The notes: a model not told the origin generated them from the letters alone. 64,000 bases of DNA from Heliopora coerulea (GCA_030142905.1 JASJOG010000041.1:1607501-1671500), one strand, 5' to 3'; counted from the first letter of the stretch, positions 44,073 to 57,129 are shown. Translations and numbers: made by a program.

Positions 44073-47000
44073 CTAGAAATGAAAGTAATCCCAAGATTAG
44101 AGTATAATAATCATGACAGCATAACATGCTGGTTTTGAACTGGGCTGGGCATCAGGCAAGGATTGGGATGTTTTACAATAAGCATACAGAAGGACAGAGG
44201 CATCTATTGAGTCATGTTTACCATAATTGCCAATTTTTTTGATAGAATTAAAAAATTTCCAGTTGATAATTCTATAAGAAATTTGGGGTATCAGAGGGAC
44301 CACTTCCTGTAAATCCATCAAAATAAAAAATTAGGAATTACTATTCCCAAGTAGTGATTAACTGATTAAGGGGGCAGGGCTCATCCCTTTGATGAGTAAA
44401 ATCATCTGGCATTAGCCACAGTAAAATACTAAAGTGCACTCTTGCCCCTTAATGGGTTAACAAAAGTTTATCTGTCTTGGACAATTTTCTACCAACAAGC
44501 AGGACTGCTCAGGGAGAGGGAGTTGCTGAAATTGCTAAGGGCCCTGAACAGTGGACAGCTGGGTTTCTGGGCACACAACAGCCAATATGTAAGGGGTAAC
44601 AAGAAGCATGTTAGGGCCCATCATGGCTATGAGTCTCCATAACCCTGGTTACTGGTCCTTTACCCCTAAATAGCTAGGCATTTGCAAGCACCCAGATAAC
44701 TTCTTTGTGGAGAGTAACATCCTTTTTTCCACTTGGATAACCATCAAGTGGATGGCAAATCTTGTTCACTGAATCCAACTTGCTCATGTGCCAGCTTGAT
44801 AAGTTATTCAGACTTTGAGTGTCCATTGTCTGCTCTACAAAGTCATCAACCAGGGTTCTGCCCTGGACCATCTGGGTGCCAGGTACCTGTGACCCTGGGG
44901 TCATACCTCTCAAAAACTTTTGAAATTTTGATTTAAGATAAATGGATATATTTCATCAAATCACCAGTGGCTAATAGTTTGCATGGTATGGTTCTAAATT
45001 TTAATAAATGATGGTCAATAATATTGCTTAAGTAAAAAAATCACTAGAGGTTTTCTTCTCACATATTTCATACTTTTTGAGTGCAGGCAGAAGGGTCTGC
45101 TTTGGTATAAATGCTGAACGTTACAGCTAAGTGCTGGGCAATACTGCCCACCATAAGCCAAACCTTGGTCAACCCACAGCCTTTGCTACTTAGGGGTTGC
45201 TTTCAACAGTACCAACTGGCTTTCTAGGCCATTCCATGAATGGCCTTTGATACTCTAGGCTAACTCTCTAAATGAGCTACAAGCTCATATAAACAATACA
45301 ACTTTTCTTATTAATAATATGTGTCTGTACCTTAAATCTGTGTTTTTATATTCCAAGCAGTTCCTCTCCACATCCTCTTCACAAGGGTCAGTCTCAGATA
45401 ATATGCAAATAGAATCTAGAAGTACTCCATATATTATGGGGGCTGGAATGAATGCCAAAACCCTAGTTACAATTTGCTGCACACCAAGTGCAAAGGACCC
45501 CTGGCTTTTTGGTACACACCTGCAATCAATGTGAAAATTGAAAAACATTTAACATGTAACATTTGTTTCAAACTAATTGAATGATTAAAAGTTCTTCAGT
45601 TTATTAGTAATGGAAGCTCACTAACATTCATTAAGAAAACACAAATTAAAGAGATCTACAAAATTGTGGTTGCTCTGCCTACAGAGCAATAGCCATGCAA
45701 CACTAAAGTCATGAGATCAAATTCTACTCATGCACAGTATTTGGTTTGGGAGTTTGATTAGGAACATGTTACAAGAGTTATATTATTTTAGCACACTTTC
45801 CCAACATTTTGAAGGTAATTTGGGTTTGTTTTCAGGGTTTACCTAGAATTATCTGAAATAAACAATCTCTGACCAGAAAGATATTTAATTTGATGAGCAT
45901 TCAGCCACTAGACTGAATTATCTGATTTAAGTGATCATCATCTAGGCATCACCGTGACTTTTTTCAGTACTTACCTTAGAGTTGCAGTAATGGCAGGGAT
46001 GTTGTTCACAAATGTGAAGGCAATTAGCAGGAACATGATGGCCAGAAAATAGATAATGGAATTGCAGGATTCAGCACAACCTCCATCATATGCCACTGTG
46101 ATGTTAGGAGGCAAGCAACTACAGTTAGTGTATACCTTGAATAAAAGTAAAAATGTCCCCTGTTAATTCATGAAATGGGTCAATGGTAAAATATTTAAAG
46201 TGTGCAATATGTCTTTACTTGGTGGCTACAGTACGTCTGTGCAGGACATTCTACTGCCAAGGGTAAAATCATTCCATAATTGATGAAAAACAAGGAGAGT
46301 TGGAAGTAAGATAATTAGGCCACTAGTAGTTACAGTACTTTCTTTTTTGTCTACTCTAAAATGATGCTCCACATAAAATCTTTCATATGAAGATTAGTTT
46401 TATTTACATATGAACAAAATCCAACTTACGTGTACTGGTAAAAGCTTTTGTACTAAGCCTTATTTTAGAGTAGTTATTTAAAATGGTGATTAGGAAATGG
46501 CCTTTTTTGGGCACCAAGGCCAGAGACAGATATTCTATTTTGCATGTGAAAGCACAAGTAACTTACAAAAAATGTTGTGCAAGAAATAAGACTGATAGCC
46601 ATAGCTTTTTATTAAACAACTCCACTCTTTTTTTCTGTCTAACAAATGATAGAACTCTGCTAAACCTATGGTTTATGGGTGACACATTTCTTCCCTTCAT
46701 CATGAAAAAATATGAAGTCTCTTTTTTGGCAATCTAGAGCAAACCTTTGTCAGCAACACCATGACTGACAGCACAATTACTTATACTGTCCAATGTAGCC
46801 AATTTGTATATTAGCAATATATACAGGCAAAAACGGTGAACATGCATCAAATCATTGCCAGTAGAAATCTGAATTGAAGAGGATGATACTATTTCATAGA
46901 CTATGTTAATATCAACAAATTGTCAAACCCCAAGTGAAAATAAATTTTCCTAACATACCCCACTCAGTATAAAGTGAGAAAATGCCCAAAGAGCAGCATG

Positions 47001-50000
47001 GAGCTTTTGCAATTTTTTACATAAATTTTAACATTGATGTATTTTTTTATAACAACAGTGTATACCCTGTGACCCACTATCGAGTATATTCATAGCTTTG
47101 CCCCCTTGTTTCAAAATTTTAACTGAGTGTCTTGGCTTCAAAATGCCCTGTACTGTCTTTCCACAATTCACTGATCTGTTCTGATCAAAGAAAACTGACT
47201 AACCAACATTAGCCCTGCTCAGCTCTACTAACTTAACCTTCTTTGTTATGATATGATAGACAATTTTGAATAATAATAATGTTCTCCCTTCTAGAACCTA
47301 ATGGAAGAACTTTATCAAATATTTATCAGTTTATACAAGAATTTACTTTACCAATTCACCACCTTGCTCCGTTTTCGTCTTGCATCCAGCGTAACAAGGT
47401 GAGAAATATGTTGTTTGATCTTCTTTTGTGCAGATTGGAATATAATTATCTTGTTTGCAGCTGCAGTTTTGGTTTGTGCTACAGACATCAAGTGAACCAA
47501 ATGTTCTAAAGTAGCAAAACAAATGAATGACAAGATGTCAATTGCCCCATTTTTGACTTAGCCTTCAAGTCATTGAGAGGTGAGGCTCGTCTGCTCAACA
47601 ATTAAAATTGTCTGCCATTACCCAGAGTAAAATGTTAAAATGTGCCCTTGCCCCTAAAGGGTTAACCTAATTCCTTGAGGCCTACACTTTATATACTTTT
47701 GTTAATGATTTGATTGAATATCCTTCTTGCAATTACCAGTAGTGTCCCCTTGTGCATTATTCCCACAAGTTTTAATGCATCTTCAAAAGTACCCCTTCTC
47801 ATACAAACAATGTCATAATGAGTGGTAAAGCAATCATTCAACCTCATACCACTGAATTGAGAAATTTCCAAAAACAATTTTTCCACTCAATTTCTAATAG
47901 AGGAATCCCTGTTAAATTTTGGCTGAAAATCCTACTGGAATCCCAGAATATTACACAGTTGTAGAATTCTGGAGGGAATCCTGTTAGATTAGCAATTGGA
48001 TTTCTTATTAATGCAAATTTCTCTTGGGAATTGTAAAAATACAGTTTTGGTGAACTTTGATGTGTATGTACTGTAGTTCTACCAAAATGTAGCATGCAAC
48101 TGTCCTGGACATGATCATGGGGCACTACAAACTACAAAAAATTCATCACTTATTAACTGGTATTGTTCTATCACAGTTTGCACCAAATCAAAATGCCCAT
48201 TTCCCCATCCCTCAACCTGTTTTTACAGACAATTATCCTTAACACACAGATGAGGTCAGCTGGAATACACATTCACTCAAATGGAATTACTTTGTTAAAC
48301 AAATTAAGCTCTCTGCAAATATCCCAACTATAACTTCCTCTGCTTACTTGTTAATCACACTTTGCATGATGGAAATACTAATACTGGAAATTGTTTTTCC
48401 AGCTGTCACAGTCATTGCATGATTTCACCAAGTATCAATTAATACAACAATGATTACCTGTTGAAATATGGTGTTGTCACTCCTGCTATATTCTCATTTG
48501 GACATCGGACCAAAAAAATTAGAATTGGAAATAATGCCACAAATGCAATGATAGTGCAAGCTCTTATACACTGACGACATGTCCATTGAAACTTTCGAAT
48601 CATGCAACCTCCCAAAAGCATTCCCAAAATCCCACCTGGAATGATTACCGCTCCAGCATAATAACTTGCATTGCTAGACTTCAGATGAAATTGTGATTCC
48701 AAGTATTTTGGGAAGAATGTTGAAGTACCTGCCACTGCAAACCCCTCTGCTGTTCCAGCTATTGTGACGAAAAGGAAAACTTTGTTGGTGAAAAGGGATT
48801 TTAAGGCAGGCAAGAAATGGCCCGTTGTATGAGGTTCTTCTCCATCAGGAACTGTGTCTGGTGCTATCTTTTTTTGTTCATTCAAAGTTTTCACAGAAGG
48901 TATTTCCCTTGGGAAACCAAGGAGTGGAATGCTGGCCAGCAGAGCACAAACCCCTCCAAAAAGGTAGCCCAACCACCATGCTCCAATCCAGCCGTTGTCA
49001 TCTTGCTTCAGCTCAATACCATCTGGCTGTAATGAAAAAGAAAAAAAGATAAGCTTTAAAGCAATCTTTGGTGAACAGGCAATTAATAATGATGGTTCAT
49101 CATGTGGGTTATTCTATCATATATATAAATACTAGAACTGTTTAACCCTTTTTGTATGTTTTCTAAGTTTAAGTGCATTTATTTATACTGGACAACTCTA
49201 TCAGTTACCCGAGCTGTTCTCCCTAGAGGTCCAGTAAAGGCCACCCCTCATGGGTCTGGAGTACCCAGAGTAAACCTGCAATGCTTGTTAGAGTCAAACT
49301 GGACAACACTCTTCTCACATGTGGCCAAGGTAACTTCAATCAGATAACTACCTGGAGCCAGAATCAAACTGTGGAGAGACATGCAACTACCACTGTGCCA
49401 CCAGCACACCCAAGTTAAGATAATTATATCAATTGTCTCTTCATTTCTGCCAGATAACAGGCTAAGACCCAGACGTACCTTACTGGTGCTATTATTGTAA
49501 TCTACACTACACTGTACCATACTAGTCAACTCTCATATCCTCAGGGAGACTCGGACTTTTTCTTGAAAATTAATTACATTTCACTCTTGTTTAACGTTAT
49601 AATCCTCTTGGAAGAAAACATGTTGATTCTGCACAAACTGAGCAATCTAAAATCAAGAGATGTTCTTTGCTTGATGTTACTGGTTCATCACACAACTGTA
49701 ACCTGGTTACTTCAGTAGGCACATTTTGTGAGGTCCCAAAAAGGTCTAGACCACTCCATGGACATGCAGCCAGTCAAAAATCATCAGACTCTAATAGCTA
49801 TGCCACACCGTTCAGCACTACACTATACAACATCATGCCACTGCATATAATTCTACACAGCACTGCACTCTTCTACATTTATCAATTAGCCCAATTATTA
49901 TATTACCTTATGTTCATTAAATAAGCCTAACACACACCAGCTACTATTACTATAAGAAGCGAACCTATCGTTTATAAAACTTAGACTTTAGAGTTCAGTC

Positions 50001-50823
50001 TGCCTGCATTTTGCGCAACCATTAAAACAAATCACAAAGACGATTCTCTTAACCATACCAGCGCAATATCGACGTAGATACTGAGAAAATAGCCGCCGAG
50101 GAGAAAGCCGAGTCCGGGGCCAAGTGTCGATACCGCATAATAGATTCCCAAGTAAACACCGGAATTCTTGCGAGAAGCATTCTCGTCTAAGTACGCTGAA
50201 CCGATGTTATAGACAGGAGAGGCACCGGCCCCGATCAGTAATTGTCCTGCAACAAACACTAGTAAATGATACCATTTAGAGCTCTTGCAATTGCCCTCGC
50301 CAGCGTCGGAAGCGTCGAGCAACGTTTGGTTGCTTCGACACAGATCGGCCGTTTGAGCTACGGCAGGTTCATAATCGCCGACCAATATCTGAGGTAAAGC
50401 GAAGATCAAACAACCTAAGCCTAGAAAAACGGCTCCAGCGCCGAGCCACTTAGGTTTGTGACGATGACCGAAGTAGCTAACCACCAAGGTCAAGATTGTA
50501 TTCCCGATATCATAGCAGGAGAAGATGCCTCCAACTTGGCTACTTTGTAGGAAGTATCTCTTCTCGATCGAGGTGATCACCACTCCAGAAAGTCCTGTTA
50601 CAATCAAACCTTGCGTACAAACAAGCAGGCAACAGAAGAAGAGGATCCATCTTGAAGACAAACAACACTGTAGGCTATGAGGTCTGCACTTCAGCCAGCC
50701 GTAACTCGAGATGTCGCCTCTTGGACAAATCTCGTCGGACAACTGTGGTGTTGTTCTGTTGCTTCCGTCCATAAGTCTTTGTGTTTGCAATGAACGGCCC
50801 ATTTCAATATTTGTTGAATGCAT
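43886..50823 (-). CDS. SLCO4A1: Organic anion transporter (OATP), SLCO4A1-like; first exon A plus shared exons 2-6
   Basis: Joining the complements of 50059-50823, 48458-49026, 47352-47505, 45975-46135, 45331-45519 and 43886-44072 gives one 674-aa frame with all phases matched. OATPs are 12-helix plasma-membrane carriers for bile acids, steroid and thyroid conjugates and other amphipathic anions. Family marks: VITSIEKRY and SYFGHRHKPKWLG in exon 1; IGAGASPVYNIGSAYLDENA; the OATP signature DDNGWIGAWWLGYL at the start of exon 2; and the Kazal-like extracellular loop with paired Cys (NCSCKQDNYIPIC, SPCYAGC) in exon 3. Then come VYTNCSC and PAITATLRCVPKSQGSFALG across exons 4-5, and a last helix with SFFGLAWLVYKP in exon 6. 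The order and wording fit SLCO4A1 best. Met1 at 50823 has a weak context; Met8 at 50802 (GAAATGG) aligns with the starts of the other first exons and is the likelier start (667 aa). Confidence 0.9.
44358..44460. mobile_element. TTAA-type MITE, SLCO intron 5 side
   Basis: TTAA at both ends, interior 'gtaaaatcatctggcattag' and right end 'gccccttaatgggttaa'. It lies between SLCO exons 5 and 6. Confidence 0.7.
45331..45519 (-). CDS. SLCO4A1: SLCO shared exon 5
   Basis: RCVPKSQGSFALGVQQIVTR, VLAFIPAPIIYGVLLDSICI and an extracellular segment with CEEDVERNCLEYKNTDL. The block RC.....SFALG.Q....R.L...P.P...G is diagnostic of OATPs. Acceptor gattgcag, donor gtacag, phase 2. Confidence 0.9.
45975..46135 (-). 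CDS. SLCO4A1: SLCO shared exon 4
   Basis: VYTNCSCLPPNITVAYDGGC, AESCNSIIYFLAIMFLLIAF, TFVNNIPAITATL: the end of the Cys-rich loop followed by a helix. Acceptor attcaag, donor gtaagt, phase 2 exit. Confidence 0.88.
47352..47505 (-). CDS. SLCO4A1: SLCO shared exon 3, Kazal-like loop
   Basis: Encodes about residues 445-496, RTFGSLDVCSTNQNCSCKQD, NYIPICTKED, YFSPCYAGCKTKTEQGGEL. The regularly spaced Cys are those of the large OATP extracellular loop 5. The acceptor is tttag. The donor gtaaag was chosen over a nearer gtggtg because only it keeps exon 4 in frame. Confidence 0.87.
47560..47665. mobile_element. TTAA-type MITE, left end degraded, SLCO intron 2
   Basis: 'ttaaaattgtctgccattac', 'cccttgcccctaaagggttaa' match the right half of the family. 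Confidence 0.55.
48458..49026 (-). CDS. SLCO4A1: SLCO shared exon 2
   Basis: Begins after a long T-rich acceptor (…tttttcattacag) with PDGIELKQDDNGWIGAWWLG, the OATP signature. It continues through GFPREIP, the cytosolic loop and GTAEGFAVAGTSTFFPKYLE, with further helices up to CPNENIAGVTTPYFN. The donor is gtaatc; it exits in phase 2. Confidence 0.92.
49176..49415 (-). mobile_element. tRNA-derived SINE, copy 3, SLCO intron 1
   Basis: Reverse complement of the 8241 and 21946 copies: 'tgtgctggtggcacagtggt' (A-box-like), then 'gtccagtttgactctaacaa' and 'ctggacctctagggagaaca'. It lies in the intron joining exon A to exon 2. Confidence 0.75.
50059..50823 (-). CDS. SLCO4A1: SLCO alternative first exon A (proximal)
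   Basis: Encodes residues 1-255: a cytosolic N-terminus, then roughly the first five or six helices. Landmarks are GYGW-like SSYGWLKCRPHSLQ, VVITSIEKRYFLQSSQVGGI, SYFGHRHKPKWLG, AQTADLC, SAYLDENASRKNSGVYLGIY and GGYFLSIYVDIAL. The donor gtatgg at 50058 is in phase 0. It is the only one of the four whose last codon is Leu (CTG) rather than Gln (CAG). It lies next to exon 2. Confidence 0.9.
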
Positions 50824-51212
50824 AAGAGCTATTATCTATTTGGTGAATGCCATTAGGTTCCCCACCTTTGATATGCCTGCACACGTAAACCACACCGGGG
50901 CGTTAAATTATACTCTAATTGACTCTTGACAATGACTCTTTGCAATGTCGCTACGAACGTCACGTTACAGACGAACGACACACAATAAAAGCGGCAACGA
51001 ATGGCAAGCGGTTTGATGCCATGTTTGGTACCTTGTTTGTTTCATGATTTACCAACGGGAGAAAAGGATGTTATTGTGCTTTATAAAGCAGCTATGGGGA
51101 ATCCTGGTGTTTCGTTCCCGTCGAAAAACACGTTATTGTGCTTTATAAAGTGGTATTAGGGATCCTCAGGTTCCGTTGTTTCCGTGGAAACGCGATGAAG
51201 TTGTGGAAACCT

Positions 51213-51350
51213 GAACAGAAAGCTTTCATGATAATCTGACATTGCCGAAGTCAACTGAATCCCGCTCGAATCAACATTTTCAGTTGACTTCGGCAGGGTC
51301 CGATTATCATGAAAACTTTCTGTTCGTGTATATCTCTGAGGATGATTCTG
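51213..51350. mobile_element. Deleted copy of the palindromic tRNA-like family
   Basis: The arms 'gaacagaaagctttcatgat...gccgaagtcaact' and their reverse complement are intact, but the tRNA-like core is reduced to 'gaatcccgctcgaatcaac'. It ends with 'tctctgaggatgattctgaa', as in the other copies. Confidence 0.6.
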
Positions 51351-52720
51351 AAATTGAGGAAACCTGCCTTGCAGGTCCTTAGATTAGTTTGTTCTCAGGA
51401 AGTTGGGGTTGGTTGTGGAGACAGAATAACGACAATGGACGTCATGGAATGTTAGAGTCATGGTGATATTTCTATTTTTTATTTTGGCTGAAGAAGGTTT
51501 GTTTAGTCGGTAAACTGTTCAGTGTGTGATTTTAAAGTGGAGGTGCTGCATAGGCAGTATCGGGCGACGTGTGAAAAGCCCTTAGGGTCAAGAAATTGCC
51601 AAAACTTTAAGGAAAAATTATTGAAGTTTCTAGCGGAGTCCTGACGTTTCAATGGAGCGTCTAAAACGTTTCCAAAACGTCGGTGTTCTCTACCCTGCAT
51701 TTCGACGGTTCCCAGACACTTTTTACGGTTTACAACTATTCAATATGATGATTTGCGTCAGGGAAATGACCACAATGGGCACATACATAATACCCTGGGG
51801 CGGTCTTGGTGTCCTTCCTGAGGAAACCCATTTTCAGGATACTCAATCCGCAACCTAACTCTATGCAACAAAGTCTATTTATATATCTGACTGGAGGATG
51901 ATCAAACGTAGTTCGTTATAAGTTGGCGCTAGCACGGCTTGGCAGATACTATGAACTGTATTGTTTAGCTGTGGGAAGCCAAGCCGTGACGCACAAATCG
52001 ACATTTCTTTGTATATGTTGAACTGATTTTTCATTTGTTCTACCGAAACCGTGTAAAAAAAGAAAACGTCGCTTCGTGCAAATCATTCGGTGGAAAACAG
52101 TCGAAAAGGTTGTTTTACCCAAAAAAGAAATCCAAATTTTCATGAAAAGGTTCGTGCACTAAATACATTCTGAATATTGTTAAACACAGGTAATTTTGTG
52201 CGTTATGCATTAGGAAAACAACCTAAAACTCTTCCTCCTACAAACATCGAGTCACCATCACGTTTGACCGTGACCTTGGCTTTGCTTTTCTTGACATTCA
52301 ACAGAGGAAAGGTTTTAATAGACTCATACTTAAGCAAATTACTTAAACTGTTATAAAATGTTAGGTTCTGTTGGATTGACTATTTTTCTCTGACTTCCAA
52401 ATCACTGAAAATCGTGTATTTCAGACATGACAGCTCGGAAACAAATGTGCAATCCCAAAATGTTTGAAACAATCTTTTAGATGTAAGACCACTTGGAGCT
52501 GTCAGACTCGTCTCATCAAGATCTTATCACGGTTGCAAAAAATACAATTATGACAGATTTCAAAAGCGCATTTAGTTTAATTTGGCTCCTGGAATAGTCC
52601 AAAGTTAATTTAAATCATCTTTTGCAGCCGTACAAAAAATGTAGGAGACACGAGTCAGCGCGATTAGCCAAGCTGACTGGTCTCGTCGGCATTTTAGGAG
52701 CCGTGTAACATGGAGAGGAG

Positions 52721-53071
52721 TTGAAGGACCAACAGATACTCATCCTAGGCGAGATCACGGCAGGTGGAAGAAATTACCGTCTTCCCGGCTTCGTGGTCAC
52801 ATGGGACAAGCGGATGACTCGCAAGAAAAAAAAAAATTCCCATATCAGCACCTCTTTCCGGGTTACTCGGCATACCAAGATGAATTTCTATTTTCGTGAG
52901 CAAGATAACTTCGTTTATTTGACGCGTACTGGAGTGGACTCACATCCTGCAGTTCGGCTTGCCAAGCAACTCGGTTTCATATTAACAACATCCGTCGAAC
53001 AGATTCGTGAAAATAATGTCAGAACAGCGCAGCAATCCTTAGAGTCAGTACTAAGGAACGAATTGACTTAA
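52721..53071 (+). CDS. Hypothetical open reading frame, 116 codons
   Basis: Starts MKDQQILILGEITAGGRNYR and ends SLESVLRNELT. It is basic in the middle (KRMTRKKKKN), with a mixed-polarity C-terminal half (TGVDSHPAVRLAKQLGFILT) that looks protein-like. No family is recognised, no splice partners are seen, and it lies inside a probable SLCO intron on the opposite strand. It could be a retroelement fragment or chance. Confidence 0.2.
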   Translation: MKDQQILILGEITAGGRNYRLPGFVVTWDKRMTRKKKKNSHISTSFRVTRHTKMNFYFREQDNFVYLTRTGVDSHPAVRLAKQLGFILTTSVEQIRENNVRTAQQSLESVLRNELT

Positions 53072-55029
53072 AAGACATATAGAAACTTGAAAATGACGGT
53101 GCATTTCAGCAGGCAACTTATCAAATGCAAATATGCATTGTTTCTAGTTTTTATCTCCTAGTTTTATTCTTTCCTTAGTAATATATCTTTATATATCTTT
53201 TTATTTCCATCGGTTCATTACGATCTAACTTCGCCATTCACTATGGTAAACGTGCCACCCTTCCTAAACAAATATTTGCGTAGCCATCACAACTAATTTG
53301 TTGTTCCAAAATGAAATTTCTCCACTGAGTTCCGATTGGTAAATGGCTTCGTTGCTAGTCAACAGATACAGATTTATTTGTATTAAACTGGCGTCGGAGG
53401 TGTGGCAAGGACCTGGGGGAGTAGTTCCTCAATGAATAGAATGGGGGTGAGGTGGAGGAAGTTTTCATCTCAATGCAAGAATCTTAGCGGACATGACAGG
53501 AATGTCGCCGGCGTGACGTGTCGTTTCAAAGGAGTTCGAGAAAACTCGACGCGGTTACGTGGACGTGAATGACAATGAGGTCTTAGAATAGAATGTATGT
53601 ACTTGACGTCATAGCTGCCATGTTGGTATTCCTTAAGAAAAGAATTTTGATCATCTTCTTTGGTCAAGTACACCAGCATGGCCGCCATCCTCTTCGTTGG
53701 TTGAATCTCTGTGGACTTAGTGCGTACGCTTTATATCATTTGCCTTCCAAGACTGATGATTTAAGTCCTAAGAGTTTTCTTCGAGCTGTTCAGTCTATGC
53801 CTAAGACGTAACGAACAGCATTAGGGAGTTAACGGAAACGGGACTTGGACATCAAGGAAGACGGGCTATACAACAAGATTTCCCATCCAGAACAAAAGAT
53901 GAATAACTTGTGGTCGGTGGAATGATCTACACGCCGCCCTGGCTCTACACGAGACGTGAGAATGAGCATTTCGTCGTTGTCAAGACGACACTGGGTCTTA
54001 AAACATGTAGAGTTTTGAGCTATATCTAACAGAAAACGTTCGTCGATGTTTTGCAGAAAGAAAAAGAACGTGAGTTTTAATATGCATGGTTTGCTTCCTG
54101 GCCATTAGATTTAAAGTACTCGGTTTACTGGCGTCGGCGTTGCACCTTTTTTAAACTCCCTGTTTCCACGTTTTCACCAGAACGTTAGCCGCTTAAAAGG
54201 CGGACAGCTTTGGGCTGTATTTCGCGAAAAACGGTAATCGACCAGCTAGAATTGCTGCATGTGTTCAGCACGATGAAAAAAGAACATCCCGAGTTCAGCA
54301 TGTGTGATTGGCTTGCAGTGTCGATGTTTCGCTGGAAATGCTTGGCATAAACTTGGATATACAACGACAGACTTGACTGGATATTGATTAACAGACATGG
54401 ATTGGCAGACAGATTGGATATTACAAAACAGACTTCGCACCCATATATCATATCCGGAAGAAGTCAAACGTGACGCAACATCAGCCTTCCGCGTAAAAGA
54501 ATACCGGTATTTATTCTAAAGCGAAGAATCATTCGCGCATGATTGGAGCGGCCAGCTCAGAGAATTCCATGTGGCCAAAATCATTCGGACAACTCAGATC
54601 AACTACAGCGTTTGTTCAGAACCAGACTGAATTTAAATGGGTATTCCTTAATAAACTTTGATGCAAAGCTTTATCCCAGGAAAGTAGTAAGGTAAAAGTT
54701 GTATTTTAAATGTAGATCAATCTATTAAATTTTATGTCATTAGCCAACATGGCCAATTCAACATCAATTAACTGAAAGGCCACCTTGTCAAAATAAATTA
54801 AAGTTAAATTTTTGGTGCACAAATAAATTTTCTCCCAAAATTTTTGACGTAGATCAGTTAAGAAATTTACCCCAGTGTCAGAAGAGGAAGCTCCCTAGCG
54901 ACAGCTACAACTTCAAAAGGTACAACATGGTCACTAAGAAAGGAGCTTAGCTTCACTCGAAACCAAGGGTCAACTAACAATGAACCTGAAGAACCATCTT
55001 TCATTTTGCAGTAATACCGTAAAACATAC

Positions 55030-55770
55030 CTGGAAAATATCGACGTAAATTCCGAGTAAATGTCCTCCAAGGAGGAAACCGATTCCGATACCGATTGCTG
55101 TCGCTGAGTAGTACATTGCAAGATACATGCCAGAATTTCGGCGTGATGTGTTCTCGTCCACATACGCTGCACCAAGGTTGTAAATTGGAGAAGAACCCAC
55201 TCCGATAATAGCTTGCCCAACGATAAACACTAGTATAATGTACCACTTAGAGCTCTTGCAATTTTCCACGCTAGCGCTTAAAGCGTTCAGCAAAGTCCGA
55301 TTGTTTTCACACAAATCTGCAGTTTGACCTACGACAGGTTCATACTCGCCGACTAATAGTTGAGGTAACGCGAAGATCAGACTACCTATGCCTAGAATAA
55401 ATGATCCAACACCAAGCCACTTTGGTTTATGGCGGTGACCAAAATAACTGATTACTACGGTCGAGATGGTATTGGCGATTTCATAGAAAGCGAAGATAAA
55501 TCCGATCTGGCTACTTTGAAAGAAATATCTCTTCTCAATTGATGTTACTACTACCGGTGAAATGCCTGCGACGATGAAGGCATCGCTCAAAACCAGTAGG
55601 CAACAACAGACGAGAATCCATCTCGGAGATAAACAAGATTGTAAATGATTTGGTCTGTAGGTGAACCAACCATAACCTCTATGCCCATTTTCCTTATCAT
55701 TAACGCTTGCAACTGGTAACATGTGGTTCGATTCTCTTCTGTCGTCGGATTCTCTTCTGTCGTTACCCAT
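55030..55770 (-). CDS. SLCO4A1: SLCO alternative first exon B
   Basis: An intact 247-codon open exon from ATG to a phase-0 donor (CAG|gtatgt). It is collinear with exon A: GYGWFTYRPNHLQSCLSPRW, VVTSIEKRYFFQSSQIGFIF, SYFGHRHKPKWLGVGSFILG, AQT-like GQTADLCENNRTLL, IIGVGSSPIYNLGAAYVDEN, GHLLGIYVDIFQ. The N-terminal tail has a doubled 'DDRRES' (SDDRRESDDRRESN-like). There is no own exon 2 between it and exon A, so it most likely splices to 49026 and gives a protein of about 666 aa. Confidence 0.8.
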
Positions 55771-57129
55771 AGATAAGGTAGAATTCAGAATGTTATTTTT
55801 ATTATTAAAGCCTACTTGAAGGTTCGAAAGAGCAATTTCCTATGTCCGTTACGCCCCGATAGCGTCCTTTTGTATTCCATTAGGTTTGCTCATTTGACCA
55901 GCAGAGCGTCACATGCAGGAAAGAAGATTAGGCCATTAATGAGAATGGTAGACTGATGTTCTCTTCATTACTGTCTCTCCTCTCAACACTTTCTTTTGTG
56001 GTAAACACCTGTGAGAGTTCTTAAGCAGCTGAAGCCGCGAAAACACGGTTCACCATTCTACGAAAGGTTGTTGCTATTGCTAAATGTCATAAACGAGGAC
56101 GAGATTTTAAGTGCATTTGTACGTCTTTCGTTGCCATGCTACAATTGCCAAGGATAGCTCTTCCACCTGCTGACTTATTTCCGTTAAAAACAGGACAAAA
56201 GTTAAACCGAGCAGTGTGTGCATTATCTGCTTTGATAAATAATAAACACTTTTTTTTCTGGGGATTCTCGACTTCATCTAAATCATCTTCTTTGGTCTAA
56301 AATTTTCTCAGTTGTCTGTCAAAATTTTAGTGTAAAGAAGGTGATTGAGGTAAAGTCGAAAATTCACTGAAAGAAACTGCTTGTGAATTACCGAAATGGA
56401 TAATGCACACATTCCTCGGTTTAACTTTTATGCTGTTTTTATTGAGGAAATCGGTTAACAGAGGCTTATTTCAGTAAAGATTACAGATTTAGTGAATAAC
56501 GAGGACATCGACAAAGTTTTTTTGTTTTGTTTTTGGTGAGGTTATCCCTCAATGCCCAATGTCCGATAAATCGGACCTAGCGAACGAATGAAAAAAAATG
56601 ACATTTGCCGGTGACATTCTTGTCTTGTTTGTTACTCTCTATTTTTGGAGCAAAAACTCCCCCTCGTCTCGCTCCCATTCTAATTACAGGGGAGCTACTC
56701 CCAGTAACCCCCTACCCACTTCCGTCGCCTGTGCGAAGACGTACAAACAATTTTATTATTGTTGACCAAAGAGTAAGCCTTCAGCCAATCACATTGCACA
56801 GTGTCGAATTGTCTTGTTCGAACCACAAACCCGGCTTCGCCCAGTTGTTGGTTACCACTCGGGAGTGAGCGTCTATTGGTTTCCGTATCAGCGTCAGGAG
56901 GTTTTCTGACAAATGGGGACAAGGTCGATATTGGTGTTAAAGATCCAAGAGCCCTCAACGGAAAGTTTTGAGCTTGCAAGGAGCACAAGTTGTGCTCTGT
57001 TGGAGCACATACCTCGTGCGCTTGGTACCTAGACCGTCGCGCGGTAGACAGAATGAGTGAAAAACTTCTTTGTCGTTGAAACCTTTTGGGTACAGTCGAT
57101 GTAATGAAATTGTTACATCAATACGCCAA
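55771..57129. other. Spacer between first exons B and C
   Basis: Possible 5' flank of exon B at 55771-55850. The rest has no supported exon on either strand; short open frames at 56.6-57.0 kb lack any recognisable content. Confidence 0.5.

Larger units (their letters stand above)
50824..55029. other. Spacer between first exons A and B
   Basis: No SLCO-like exon 2-6 sequence is present on the minus strand, which matters for the shared-exon model. It contains a palindromic repeat (51213-51350) and one uncertain plus-strand frame (52721-53071). Otherwise nothing is recognised. Confidence 0.55.

Noticed and set aside
45665..45760. tRNA-like stretch with a gctc/gagc D-stem
   Set aside because: The T-arm and acceptor stem cannot be formed convincingly and no second copy was seen.
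54867..55246. Other minus-strand frames overlapping first exon B
   Set aside because: They are out of phase with the OATP frame and lack its motifs.
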